Source of the DNA: Antedon bifida
Taxonomy: Eukaryota; Echinodermata; Crinoidea; Comatulida; Antedonidae
Length of the DNA stretch: 64,000 nt
Assembly (NCBI GenBank): GCA_963402885.1
Contig: OY727100.1
Coordinates: 6,807,501-6,871,500, forward strand
Reading direction: 5' to 3'
In this document: positions 27,664 through 40,671 of the stretch, in pieces
Layout: every line of letters starts with the position of its first letter
Numbering within the stretch: position 1 is the stretch's first letter
Position numbers and translations under genes: made by a program
Notes under the pieces: generated by a model
What the model saw: the letters and a program-made list of their open reading frames with translations, nothing else
What the model was told of the DNA's origin: nothing
The model's database searches: none

Positions 27664-30600
27664 TTAATATCGTATTTAAAAACGTTTTAGACCATTTTGA
27701 ACATTTCGACAAAACTTTTCACACAAAACATCAAAGTGTACAGAATAGCTTCAAATCGCATTTGGAGACGTTTTAGACCATTTTGTGATTTTCGATAAAA
27801 CTTGTTAACATAAAAACACCAAAGAGCTAAGAATATCTTCAAATCGCATTTGGAGACGTTTTAGACCATTTTGTGCATTTCGATGAAACTCTGTTACACA
27901 AAAACATCAAAGTGCTTAAAATCACATTTGAAACCGTTTTAGACCATTTTGAGCATTTTGATAAAACTTTTCACACAAAAACAGCAAAGTGCACAAAATA
28001 GCTTAATATGGTATTTGAAAACGTTTTAGACCATTTTGAGCATTTCGACAAAACTTTTTCACACAAAACATCAAAGTGTACAGAATAGCTTCAAATCGCA
28101 TTTGGAGACGTTTTAGACCATTTTGTGATTTTCGAAAAAAACTTGTTAACATAAAAACACCAAAGTGCTTAGAATAGCTTCAAATCGCATTTGGAGACGT
28201 TTTTGACCATTTTGTGCATTTCGATGAAACTTTATTACACAAAAACATCAAAGTGCTTAAAATCACATTTGGAGACGTTTTAGACCATTTTGAGCATTTC
28301 GATAAAACTTTTCACACAAAAACGGCAAAGTGCACAAAATAGCTTAATATGGTATTTGAAAACGTTTTAGACCATTTTGAGCATTTCGACAAAACTTTTT
28401 CATACTAAACATCAAAGTGTACAGAATAGCTTCAAATCGCATTTGGAGACGTTTTAGACCATTTTTTGATTTTCGAACAAACTTGTTAACATAAAAACTC
28501 CAAAGTGCTTAGAATAGCTTCAAATCGCATTTGGAGACGTTTTAGACCATTTTCTGATTTTCGAAAAAACTTGTTAACATAAAAATACCAAAGTTTTAAG
28601 AATAGCTTCAAATCGCATTTGGAGACGTTTTAGACCATTTTGTGCATTTCGATGAAACTTGGTTACACAAAAACATCAAAGTGCTTAAAATCACATTAGA
28701 AACCGTTTTAGACCATTTTGAGCATTTCGATAAAACTTTTCACACAAAACATCAAAGTGTACAGAATAGCTTCAAATCGCATTTGGAGACGTTTTAGACA
28801 ATTTTGAGCATTTCGATAAAACTTTTAACACAAAAACATCAAAGAGCACAAAATAGCTTAATATCGTATTTAAAAACGTTTTAGACCATTTTGAGCATTT
28901 CAACAAAACTTTTCACACAAAACATCAAAGTGTACAGAATAGCTTCAAATCGCATTTGGAGACGTTTTAGACCATTTTGTGATTTTCGAAAAAACTTGTT
29001 AACATAAAAACACCAAAGAGCTAAGAATATCTTCAAATCGCATTTGGAGACGTTTTAGACCATTTTGTGCATTTCGATGAAACTTTGTTACACAAAAACA
29101 TCAAAGTGCTTAAAATCACATTAGAAACCGTTTTAGACCATTTTGAGCATTTCGATAAAACTTTTCACACAAAACATCAAAGTGTACAGAATAGCTTCAA
29201 ATCGCATTTGGAGACGTTTTAGACCATTTTGAGCATTTCGATAAAACTTTTCATACAAAAACATCAAAGAGCACAGAATAGCTTCAAATCGCATTTGGAG
29301 ACGTTTTAGACCATTTTGTGATTTTCGAAAAAACTTGTTAACATAAAAACACCAAAGAGCTAAGAATATCTTTAAATCGCATTTGGAGAGGTTTTAGACC
29401 ATTTTGTGCATTTCGATGAAACTTTGTTACACAAAAACATCAAAGTGCTTAAAATCACATTTGGAGACGTTTTAGACCATTTTGAACATTTCGATAAAAC
29501 TTTTCACACAAAAACAGCAAAGTGCACAAAATAGCTTAATATGGTATTTGAAAACGTTTTAGACCATTTTGAGCATTTAGACAAAACTTTTTGATACTAA
29601 ACATAAAAGTGTACAGAATAGCTTCAAATCGCATTTGGAGACGTTTTAAACCATTTTTTGATTTTCGAACAAACTTGTTAACATAAAAACTCCAAAGTGC
29701 TGAGAATAGCTTCAAATCGCATTTGGAGACGTTTTAGACCATTTTCTGATTTTCGAAAAAACTTGTTAACATAAAAATACCAAAGTTTTAAGAATAGCTT
29801 CAAATCGCATTTGGAGACGTTTTAGACCATTTTGTGCATTTCGATGAAACTTGGTTACACAAAAACATCAAAGTGCTTAAAATCACATTAGAAACCGTTT
29901 TAGACCATTTTGAGCATTTCGATAAAACTTTTCACACAAAAACATCAAAGAGCACAAAATAGCTTAATATCGTATTTGAAAACGTTTTAGACCATTTTGA
30001 GCATTTCGACAAAACTTTTTCATACTAAACATCAAAGTGTACAGAATAGCTTCAAATCGCATTTGGAGACGTTTTAGACAATTTTGAGCATTTCGATAAA
30101 ACTTTTCACACAAAAACATCAGAGAACACAAAATAGCTTAATATCGTATTTAAAAACGTTTTAGACCATTTTGAGCATTTCAACAAAACTTTTCACACAA
30201 AACATCAAAGTGTACAGAATAGCTTCAAATCGCATTTGGAGACGTTTTAGACCATTTTGTGATTGTCGAAAAAACTTGTTAACATAAAAACACCAAAGAG
30301 CTAAGAATATCTTCAAATCGCATTTGGAGACGTTTTAGACCATTTTGTGCATTTCGATGAAACTTTGTTACACAAAAACATCAAAGTGCTTAAAATCACA
30401 TTTGGAGACGTTTTAAACTATTTTGAGCATTTCGATAAAACTTTTCACACAAAAACAGCAAAGTGCACAAAATAGCTTATTATGGTATTTGAAAACGTTT
30501 TAGACCATTTTGAGCATTTTGAGAAAACTTTTTCACACAAAATTTCAAAGTGTACAGAATAGCTTCAAATCGCATTAGAAAACGTTTTAGACCATTTTGA

Positions 30601-30911
30601 GCATTTCAATAAAACTTTTCACACGAAAACATCAATGTGCACAAAAGAGCTTAATATGGTATTTAAAAACGTTTTAAACCATTTTGAGCATTTCGTTAAA
30701 ACTTTTCACACAAAAACATCAAAGTGTACAGAATAGCTTCAAATCGCATTTGGAGACGTTTAAACCATTTTGTGATTTTTGAAAAAACTTGTTAACATAA
30801 AAACACCAAAGTGCTAAGAATAGCTTCAAATCGCATTTGGAGACGTTTTAGACAATTTTGAGCATTTCGATAAAACTTTTCACACAAAAACATAAAAGAG
30901 CACAAAATAGC
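27664..30911 (+). repeat. Block VII (3248-bp copy of block III)
   Basis: Matches 12384-15631 at a constant offset of 15280. I noted single-base differences at about 27959 (cattttgataaaac instead of catttcgataaaac) and about 29485 (gaacattt instead of gagcattt), and no length change. Near-identity over this length indicates a recent duplication or recent homogenisation. Confidence 0.75.
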
Positions 30912-32364
30912 TTAATATCGTATTTAAAAACGTTTTAGACCATTTTGAACATTTCGACAAAACTTTTCACACAAAACATCAAAGTGTACAGAATAGCTTC
31001 AAATCGCATTTGGAGACGTTTTAGACCATTTTGTGATTTTCGATAAAACTTGTTAACATAAAAACACCAAAGAGCTAAGAATATCTTCAAATCGCATTTG
31101 GAGACGTTTTAGACCATTTTGTGCATTTCGATGAAACTCTGTTACACAAAAACATCAAAGTGCTTAAAATCACATTTGAAACCGTTTTAGACAATTTTGA
31201 GCATTTCGATAAAACTTTTCACACAAAAACATCAAAGAGCACAAAATAGCTTAATATCGTATTTAAAAACGTTTTAGACCATTTTGAGCATTTCAACAAA
31301 ACTTTTCACACAAAACATCAAAGTGTACAGAATAGCTTCAAATCGCATTTGGAGACGTTTTAGAACATTTTGTGATTTTCGAAAAAACTTGTTAACATAA
31401 AAACACCAAAGAGCTAAGAATATCTTCAAATCGCATTTGGAGACGTTTTAGACCATTTTGTGCATTTCGATGAAACTTTGTTACACAAAAACATCAAAGT
31501 GCTTAAAATCACATTTGGAGACGTTTTAAACTATTTTGAGCATTTCGATAAAACTTTTGACACAAAAACAGCAAAGTGCACAAAATAGCTTATTATGGTA
31601 TTTGAAAACGTTTTAGACCATTTTGAGCATTTTGAGAAAACTTTTTCACACAAAATTTCAAAGTGTACAGAATAGCTTCAAATCGCATTAGAAAACGTTT
31701 TAGACCATTTTGAGCATTTCAATAAAACTTTTCACACGAAAACATCAATGTGCACAAAAGAGCTTAATATGGTATTTAAAAACGTTTTAAACCATTTTGA
31801 GCATTTCGTTAAAACTTTTCACACAAAAACATTAAAGTGTACAGAATAGCTTCAAATCGCATTTGGAGACGTTTAAACCATTTTGTGATTTTTGAAAAGA
31901 CTTGTTAACATAAAAACACCAAAGTGCTAAGAATAGCTTCAAATCGCATTTGGAGACGTTTTAGACCATTTTGTAATTTTCGAAAAAACTTGTTGACATA
32001 AAAACACCAAAGTGCTAAGAATAGCTTCAAATCGCATTTGGAGACGTTTTAGACCATTTTGTAATTTTCGAAAAAACTTGGTTACACAAAAACATCAAAG
32101 TGCTAAGAATAGCTTCAAATCGCATTTGGAGACGTTTTAGACCATTTTGTGCATTTCGATGAAACTTGGTTACACAAAAACATCAAAGTTCTTAAAATCA
32201 CATTAGAAACCGTTTTAGACCATTTTGAGCATTTCGATAAAACTTTTCACACAAAACATCAAAGTGTACAGAATAGCTTCAAATCGCATTTGGAGACGTT
32301 TTAGACAATTTTGAGCATTTCGATAAAACTTTTCACACAAAAACATAAAAGAGCACAAAATAGC
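30912..32364 (+). repeat. Block VIII (1453-bp copy of block IV)
   Basis: Copy of block IV at an offset of 15280, with the same head-to-interior joint. It is the last of the short blocks. The next head, at 32365, starts a longer block that passes into the regular higher-order domain. Confidence 0.75.
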
Positions 32365-35300
32365 TTAATATCGTATTTAAAAACGTTTTAGACCATTTTG
32401 AACATTTCGACAAAACTTTTCACACAAAACATCAAAGTGTACAGAATAGCTTCAAATCGCATTTGGAGACGTTTTAGACCATTTTGTGATTTTCGATAAA
32501 ACTTGTTAACATAAAAACACCAAAGAGCTAAGAATATCTTCAAATCGCATTTGGAGACGTTTTAGACCATTTTGTGCATTTCGATGAAACTCTGTTACAC
32601 AAAAACATCAAAGTGCTTAAAATCACATTTGAAACCGTTTTAGACCATTTTGAGCATTTCGATAAAACTTTTCACACAAAAACAGCAAAGTGCACAAAAT
32701 AGCTTAATATGGTATTTGAAAACGTTTTAGACCATTTTGAGCATTTCGACAAAACTTTTTCACACAAAACATCAAAGTGTACAGAATAGCTTCAAATCGC
32801 ATTTGGAGACGTTTTAGACCATTTTGTGATTTTCGAAAAAAACTTGTTAACATAAAAACACCAAAGTGCTTAGAATAGCTTCAAATCGCATTTGGAGACG
32901 TTTTAGACCATTTTGTGCATTTCGATGAAACTTTATTACACAAAAACATCAAAGTGCTTAAAATCACATTTGGAGACGTTTTAGACCATTTTGAGCATTT
33001 CGATAAAACTTTTCACACAAAAACGGCAAAGTGCACAAAATAGCTTAATATGGTATTTGAAAACGTTTTAGACTATTTTGAGCATTTCGACAAAACTTTT
33101 TCATACTAAACATCAAAGTGTACAGAATAGCTTCAAATCGCATTTGGAGACGTTTTAGACCATTTTTTGATTTTCGAACAAACTTGTTAACATAAAAACT
33201 CCAAAGTGCTTAGAATAGCTTCAAATCGCATTTGGAGACGTTTTAGACCATTTTCTGATTTTCGAAAAAACTTGTTAACATAAAAATACCAAAGTTTTAA
33301 GAATAGCTTCAAATCGCATTTGGAGACGTTTTAGACCATTTTGTGCATTTCGATGAAACTTGGTTACACAAAAACATCAAAGTGCTTAAAATCACATTAG
33401 AAACCGTTTTAGACCATTTTGAGCATTTCGATAAAACTTTTCACACAAAACATCAAAGTGTACAGAATAGCTTCAAATCGCATTTGGAGACGTTTTAGAC
33501 AATTTTGAGCATTTCGATAAAACTTTTAACACAAAAACATCAAAGAGCACAAAATAGCTTAATATCGTATTTAAAAACGTTTTAGACCATTTTGAGCATT
33601 TCAACAAAACTTTTCACACAAAACATCAAAGTGTACAGAATAGCTTCAAATCGCATTTGGAGACGTTTTAGACCATTTTGTGATTTTCGAAAAAACTTGT
33701 TAACATAAAAACACCAAAGAGCTAAGAATATCTTCAAATCGCATTTGGAGACGTTTTAAACCATTTTGTGCATTTCGATGAAACTTTGTTACACAAAAAC
33801 ATCAAAGTGCTTAAAATCACATTAGAAACCGTTTTAGACCATTTTGAGCATTTCGATAAAACTTTTCACACAAAACATCAAACTGTACAGAATAGCTTCA
33901 AATCGCATTTGGAGACGTTTTAGACCATTTTGAGCATTTCGATAAAACTTTTCACACAAAAACATCAAAGAGCACAGAATAGCTTCAAATCGCATTTGGA
34001 GACGTTTTAGACCATTTTGTGATTTTCGAAAAAACTTGTTAACATAAAAACACCAAAGAGCTAAGAATATCTTCAAATCGCATTTGGAGACGTTTTAGAC
34101 CATTTTGTGCATTTCGATGAAACTTTGTTACACAAAAACATCAAAGTGCTTAAAATCACATTTGGAGACGTTTTAGACCATTTTGAGCATTTCGATAAAA
34201 CTTTTCACACAAAAACAGCAAAGTGCACAAAATAGCTTAATATGGTATTTGAAAACGTTTTAGACCATTTTGAGCATTTAGACAAAACTTTTTGATACTA
34301 AACATAAAAGTGTACAGAATAGCTTCAAATCGCATTTGGAGACGTTTTAAACCATTTTTTGATTTTCGAACAAACTTGTTAACATAAAAACTCCAAAGTG
34401 CTGAGAATAGCTTCAAATCGCATTTGGAGACGTTTTAGACCATTTTCTGATTTTCGATGAAACTTGGTTACACAAAAACATCAAAGTGCTTAAAATCACA
34501 TTAGAAACCGTTTTAGACCATTTTGAGCATTTCGATAAAACTTTTCACACAAAAACATCAAAGAGCACAAAATAGCTTAATATCGTATTTGAAAACGTTT
34601 TAGACCATTTTGAGCATTTCGACAAAACTTTTTCATACTAAACATCAAAGTGTACAGAATAGCTTCAAATCGCATTTGGAGACGTTTTAGACAATTTTGA
34701 GCATTTCGATAAAACTTTTCACACAAAAACATCAGAGAACACAAAATAGCTTAATATCGTATTTAAAAACGTTTTAGACCATTTTGAGCATTTCAACAAA
34801 ACTTTTCACACAAAACATCAAAGTGTACAGAATAGCTTCAAATCGCATTTGGAGACGTTTTAGACCATTTTGTGATTGTCGAAAAAACTTGTTAACATAA
34901 AAACACCAAAGAGCTAAGAATATCTTCAAATCGCATTTGGAGACGTTTTAGACCATTTTGTGCATTTCGATGAAACTTTGTTACACAAAAACATCAAAGT
35001 GCTTAAAATCACATTTGGAGACGTTTTAAACTATTTTGAGCATTTCGATAAAACTTTTCACACAAAAACAGCAAAGTGCACAAAATAGCTTATTATGGTA
35101 TTTGAAAACGTTTTAGACCATTTTGAGCATTTTGAGAAAACTTTTTCACACAAAATTTCAAAGTGTACAGAATAGCTTCAAATCGCATTAGAAAACGTTT
35201 TAGACCATTTTGAGCATTTCAATAAAACTTTTCACACGAAAACATCAATGTGCACAAAAGAGCTTAATATGGTATTTAAAAATGTTTTAAACCATTTTGA

Positions 35301-36995
35301 GCATTTCGTTAAAACTTTTCACACAAAAACATCAAAGTGTACAGAATAGCTTCAAATCGCATTTGGAGACGTTTAAACCATTTTGTGATTTTTGAAAAAA
35401 CTTGTTAACATAAAAACACCAAAGTGCTAAGAATAGCTTCAAATCGCATTTGGAGACGTTTTAGACCATTTTGTGATTTTCGAAAAAACTTGTTGACATA
35501 AAAACACCAAAGTGCTAAGAATAGCTTCAAATCGCATTTGGAGACGTTTTAGACCATTTTGTAATTTTCGAAAAAACTAGTTAACATAAAAACACCAAAG
35601 TGCTAAGAATAGCTTCAAATCGCATTTGGAGACGTTTTAAACCATTTTGTGATTTTCGAAAAAACTTGTTAACATAAAAACACCAAAGTGCTTAGAATAG
35701 CTTCAAATCGCATTTGGAGACGTTTTAGACCATTTTGTGCATTTCGATGAAACTTGGTTACACAAAAACATCAAAGTGCTTAAAATCACATTTGAAACCG
35801 TTTTAGACCATTTTGAGCATTTCGATAAAACTTTTCACACAAAAACAGCAAAGTGCACAAAATAGCTTAATATGGTATTTGAAAACGTTTTAGACCATTT
35901 TGAGCATTTCGACAAAACTTTTTCATACTAAACATCAAAGTGTACAGAATAGCTTCAAATCGCATTTGGAGACGTTTTAGACCATTTTGTGATTTTCGAA
36001 AAAACTTGTTAACATAAAAACTACTAAGTGCTTAGAATAGCTTCAAATCGCATTTGGAGACGTTTTAGACCATTTTATGATTTTCGAAAAAACTTGTTAA
36101 CATAAAAATACCAAAGTTCTAAGAATAGCTTCAAATCGCATTTGGAGACGTTTTAGACCATTTTGTGCATTTCGATGAAACTTGGTTACACAAAAACATC
36201 AAAGTGCTTAAAATCAAAATAGAAACCGTTTTAGACCATTTTGAGCATTTCGATAAAACTTTTCACACAAAAACATCAAAGAGCACAAAATAGCTTAATA
36301 TCGTATTTAAAAACGTTTTAGACCATTTTGAACATTTCGACAAAACTTTTTCACACAAAACATCAAAGTGTACAGAATAGCTTCAAATCGCATTTGGAGA
36401 CGTTTTAGACCATTTTGTGATTTTCGAAAAAACTTGTTAACATAAAAACACCAAAGTCCTTAGAATAGCTTCAAATCGCATTTGGAGACGTTTTAGACCA
36501 TTTTGTGCATTTCGATGAAACTTTGTTACACAAAAACATCAAAGTGCTTAAAATCACATTTGGAGACGTTTTAGACCATTTTGAGCATTTCGATAAAACT
36601 TTTCACACAAAACATCAAAGTGTACAGAATAGCTTCAAATCGCATTTGGAGACGTTTTAGACAATTTTGAGCATTTCGATAAAACTTTTCACACAAAAAC
36701 ATCAAAGAGCACAAAATAGCTTAATATCGTATTTAAAAACGTTTTAGACCATTTTGAGCATTTCAACAAAACTTTTCACACAAAACATCAAAGTGTACAG
36801 AATAGCTTCAAATCGCATTTGGAGACGTTTTAGACCATTTTGTGATTTTCGAAAAAACTTGTTAACATAAAAACACCAAAGAGCTAAGAATATCTTCAAA
36901 TCGCATTTGGAGACGTTTTAGACCATTTTGTGCATTTCGATGAAACTTTGTTACACAAAAACATCAAAGTGCTTAAAATCACATTAGAAACCGTT
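32365..36995 (+). repeat. Block IX, transition to regular repeats
   Basis: This is the last block carrying the head with gattttcgataaaac. To about 34277 it also matches block V at an offset of 15280. Throughout it matches block VI at an offset of 12982, including the missing A monomer, here near 34457. It continues through the aaactattttgagc, ttattatgg and atcaaaatagaaac markers up to the landmark at 36996. From here rightward no further block head occurs in the window. Confidence 0.7.
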
Positions 36996-39900
36996 TTAGA
37001 CCATTTTGAGCATTTCGATAAAACTTTTCACACAAAACATCAAAGTGTACAGAATAGCTTCAAATCGCATTTGGAGACGTTTTAGACCATTTTGAGCATT
37101 TCGATAAAACTTTTCACACAAAAACATCAAAGAGCACAGAATAGCTTCAAATCGCATTTGGAGACGTTTTAGACCATTTTGTGCATTTCGATGAAACTTT
37201 GTTACACAAAAACATCAAAGTGCTTAAAATCACATTTGGAGACGTTTTAGACCATTTTGAGCATTTCGATAAAACTTTTCACACAAAAACAGCAAAGTGC
37301 ACAAAATAGCTTAATATGGTATTTGAAAACGTTTTAGACCATTTTGAGCATTTAGACAAAACTTTTTGATACTAAACATAAAAGTGTACAGAATAGCTTC
37401 AAATCGCATTTGGAGACGTTTTAAACCATTTTTTGATTTTCGAACAAACTTGTTAACATAAAAACTCCAAAGCGCTTAGAATAGCTTCAAATCGCATTTG
37501 GAGACGTTTTAGACCATTTTATGATTTTCGAAAAAACTTGTTAACATAAAAATACCAAAGTTTTAAGAATAGCTTCAAATCGCATTTGGAGATGTTTAAG
37601 ACCATTTTGTGCATTTCGATGAAACTTGGTTACACAAAAACATCAAAGTGCTTAAAATCACATTAGAAACCGTTTTAGACCATTTTGAGCATTTCGATAA
37701 AACTTTTCACACAAAACATCAAAGTGTACAGAATAGCTTCAAATCGCATTTGGAGACGTTTTAGACCATTTTGTGATTTTCGAAAAAACTTGTTAACATA
37801 AAAACACCAAAGTGCTTAGAATAGCTTCAAATCTCATTTGGAGACGTTTTAGACCATTTTGTGCATTTCGATGAAACTTGGTTACAGAAAAACATCTAAG
37901 TGCTTAAAATCACATTAGAAACCGTTTTAGACCATTTTGAGCATTTCGATAAAACTTTTCACACAAAGCATCCAAGTGTACAGAATAGCTTCAAATCGCA
38001 TTTGGAGACGTTTTAGACCATTTTGTGATTTTCGAAAAAACTTGTTACCATAAAAACACCAAAGAGCTAAGAATATCTTCAAATCGCATTTGGAGACGTT
38101 TTAGACCATTTTGTGCATTTCGATGAAACTCTGTTACACAAAAACATCAAAGTGCTTAAAATCACATTTGAAACCGTTTTAAACCATTTTGAGCATTTCG
38201 ATAAAACTTTTCACACAAAAACAGCAAAGTGCACAAAATAGCTTAATATGGTATTTGAAAACGTTTTAGACCATTTTGAGCATTTCGATAAAACTTTTCA
38301 CACAAAAACATCAAAGAGCACAAAATAGCTTAATATCGTATTTAAAAACGTTTTAGACCATTTTGAACATTTCAACAAAACTTTTCACACAAAACATCGC
38401 AGTGTACAGAATAGCTTCAAATCGCATTTGGAGACGTTTCAGACCATTTTGTGATTTTCGAAAAAACTTGTTAACATAAAAACACCAAAGAGCTAAGAAT
38501 ATCTTCAAATCGCATTTGGAGACGTTTTAGACCATTTTGTGCATTTCGATGAAACTTTGTTACACAAAAACATCAAAGTGCTTAAAATCACATTTGGAGA
38601 CGTTTTAAACTATTTTGAGCATTTCGATAAAACTTTTGACACAAAAACAGCAAAGTGCACAAAATAGCTTATTATGGTATTTGAAAACGTTTTAGACCAT
38701 TTTGAGCATTTTGAGAAAACTTTTTCACACAAAATTTCATAGTGTACAGAATAGCTTCAAATCGCATTAGAAAACGTTTTAGACCATTTTGAGCATTTCA
38801 ATAAAACTTTTCACAAGAAAACATCAATGTGCACAAAAGAGCTTAATATGGTATTTAAAAATGTTTTAAACCATTTTGAGCATTTCGTTAAAACTTTTCA
38901 CACAAAAACATCAAAGTGTACAGAATAGCTTCAAATCGCATTTGGAGACGTTTAAACCATTTTGTGATTTTTGAAAAAACTTGTTAACATAAAAACACCA
39001 AAGTGCTAAGAATAGCTTCAAATCGCATTTGGAGACGTTTTAGACCATTTTGTGATTTTCGAAAAAACTTGTTGACATAAAAACACCAAAGTGCTAAGAA
39101 TAGCTTCAAATCGCATTTGGAGACGTTTTAGACCATTTTGTAATTTTCGAAAAAACTAGTTAACATAAAAACACCAAAGTGCTAAGAATAGCTTCAAATC
39201 GCATTTGGAGACGTTTTAAACCATTTTGTGATTTTCGAAAAAACTTGTTAACATAAAAACACCAAAGTGCTTAGAATAGCTTCAAATCGCATTTGGAGAC
39301 GTTTTAGACCATTTTGTGCATTTCGATGAAACTTTGTTACACAAAAACATCAAAGTGCTTAAAATCACATTTGAAACCGTTTTAGACCATTTTGAGCATT
39401 TCGATAAAACTTTTCACACAAAAACAGCAAAGTGCACAAAATAGCTTAATATGGTATTTGAAAACGTTTTAGACCATTTTGAGCATTTCGACAAAACTTT
39501 TTCATACTAAACATCAAAGTGTACAGAATAGCTTCAAATCGCATTTGGAGACGTTTTAGACCATTTTGTGATTTTCGAAAAAACTTGTTAACATAAAAAC
39601 TACTAAGTGCTTAGAATAGCTTCAAATCGCATTTGGAGACGTTTTAGACCATTTTATGATTTTCGAAAAAACTTGTTAACATAAAAATACCAAAGTTCTA
39701 AGAATAGCTTCAAATCGCATTTGGAGACGTTTTAGACCATTTTGTGCATTTCGATGAAACTTGGTTACACAAAAACATCAAAGTGCTTAAAATCAAAATA
39801 GAAACCGTTTTAGACCATTTTGAGCATTTCGATAAAACTTTTCACACAAAAACATCAAAGAGCACAAAATAGCTTAATATCGTATTTAAAAACGTTTTAG

Positions 39901-40671
39901 ACCATTTTGAACATTTCGACAAAACTTTTTCACACAAAACATCAAAGTGTACAGAATAGCTTCAAATCGCATTTGGAGACGTTTTAGACCATTTTGTGAT
40001 TTTCGAAAAAACTTGTTAACATAAAAACACCAAAGTCCTTAGAATAGCTTCAAATCGCATTTGGAGACGTTTTAGACCATTTTGTGCATTTCGATGAAAC
40101 TTTGTTACACAAAACATCAAAGTGTACAGAATAGCTTCAAATCGCATTTGGAGACGTTTTAGACCATTTTGTGATTTTCGAAAAAACTTGTTAACATAAA
40201 AACACCAAAGTCCTTAGAATAGCTTCAAATCACATTTGGAGACGTTTTAGACCATTTTGAGCATTTCGATAAAACTTTTCACACAAAACATCAAAGTGTA
40301 CAGAATAGCTTCAAATCGCATTTGGAGACGTTTTAGACAATTTTGAGCATTTCGATAAAACTTTTCACACAAAAACATCAAAGAGCACAAAATAGCTTAA
40401 TATCGTATTTAAAAACGTTTTAGACCATTTTGAGCATTTCAACAAAACTTTTCACACAAAACATCAAAGTGTACAGAATAGCTTCAAATCGCATTTGGAG
40501 ACGTTTTAGACCATTTTGTGATTTTCGAAAAAACTTGTTAACATAAAAACACCAAAGAGCTAAGAATATCTTCAAATCGCATTTGGAGACGTTTTAGACC
40601 ATTTTGTGCATTTCGATGAAACTTTGTTACACAAAAACATCAAAGTGCTTAAAATCACATTAGAAACCGTT
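36996..40671 (+). repeat. Higher-order repeat X (3676 bp)
   Basis: Bounded by successive copies of the landmark C/D hybrid (ccgttttagacc ... acatcaaagtgtacag). Compared with repeat XII (4094 bp) it lacks an 88-bp A monomer near 37165, an 87-bp monomer near 37745 and a 339-bp tetramer near 38490. One T is also missing near 38380, and a net gain of 97 bp occurs near 40100. These changes add up exactly to the 3676-bp length. Variants gatgtttaagacc, cacaaagcatcc and cacaagaaaac are shared with XII and not with XI. Confidence 0.7.
40031..40240 (+). repeat. Local duplication through hybrid monomers
   Basis: The marker caaagtcctt, normally single in a unit, occurs at 40031 and 40206, 175 bp apart. 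Between them lies a B/D hybrid (gttacacaaaacatcaaagtg), and after the second comes an A/B hybrid (cttcaaatcacattt). A D-A pair has been duplicated while one B was lost, a net gain of 97 bp. The breakpoints lie in sequence shared by the two monomer types. Confidence 0.75.
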
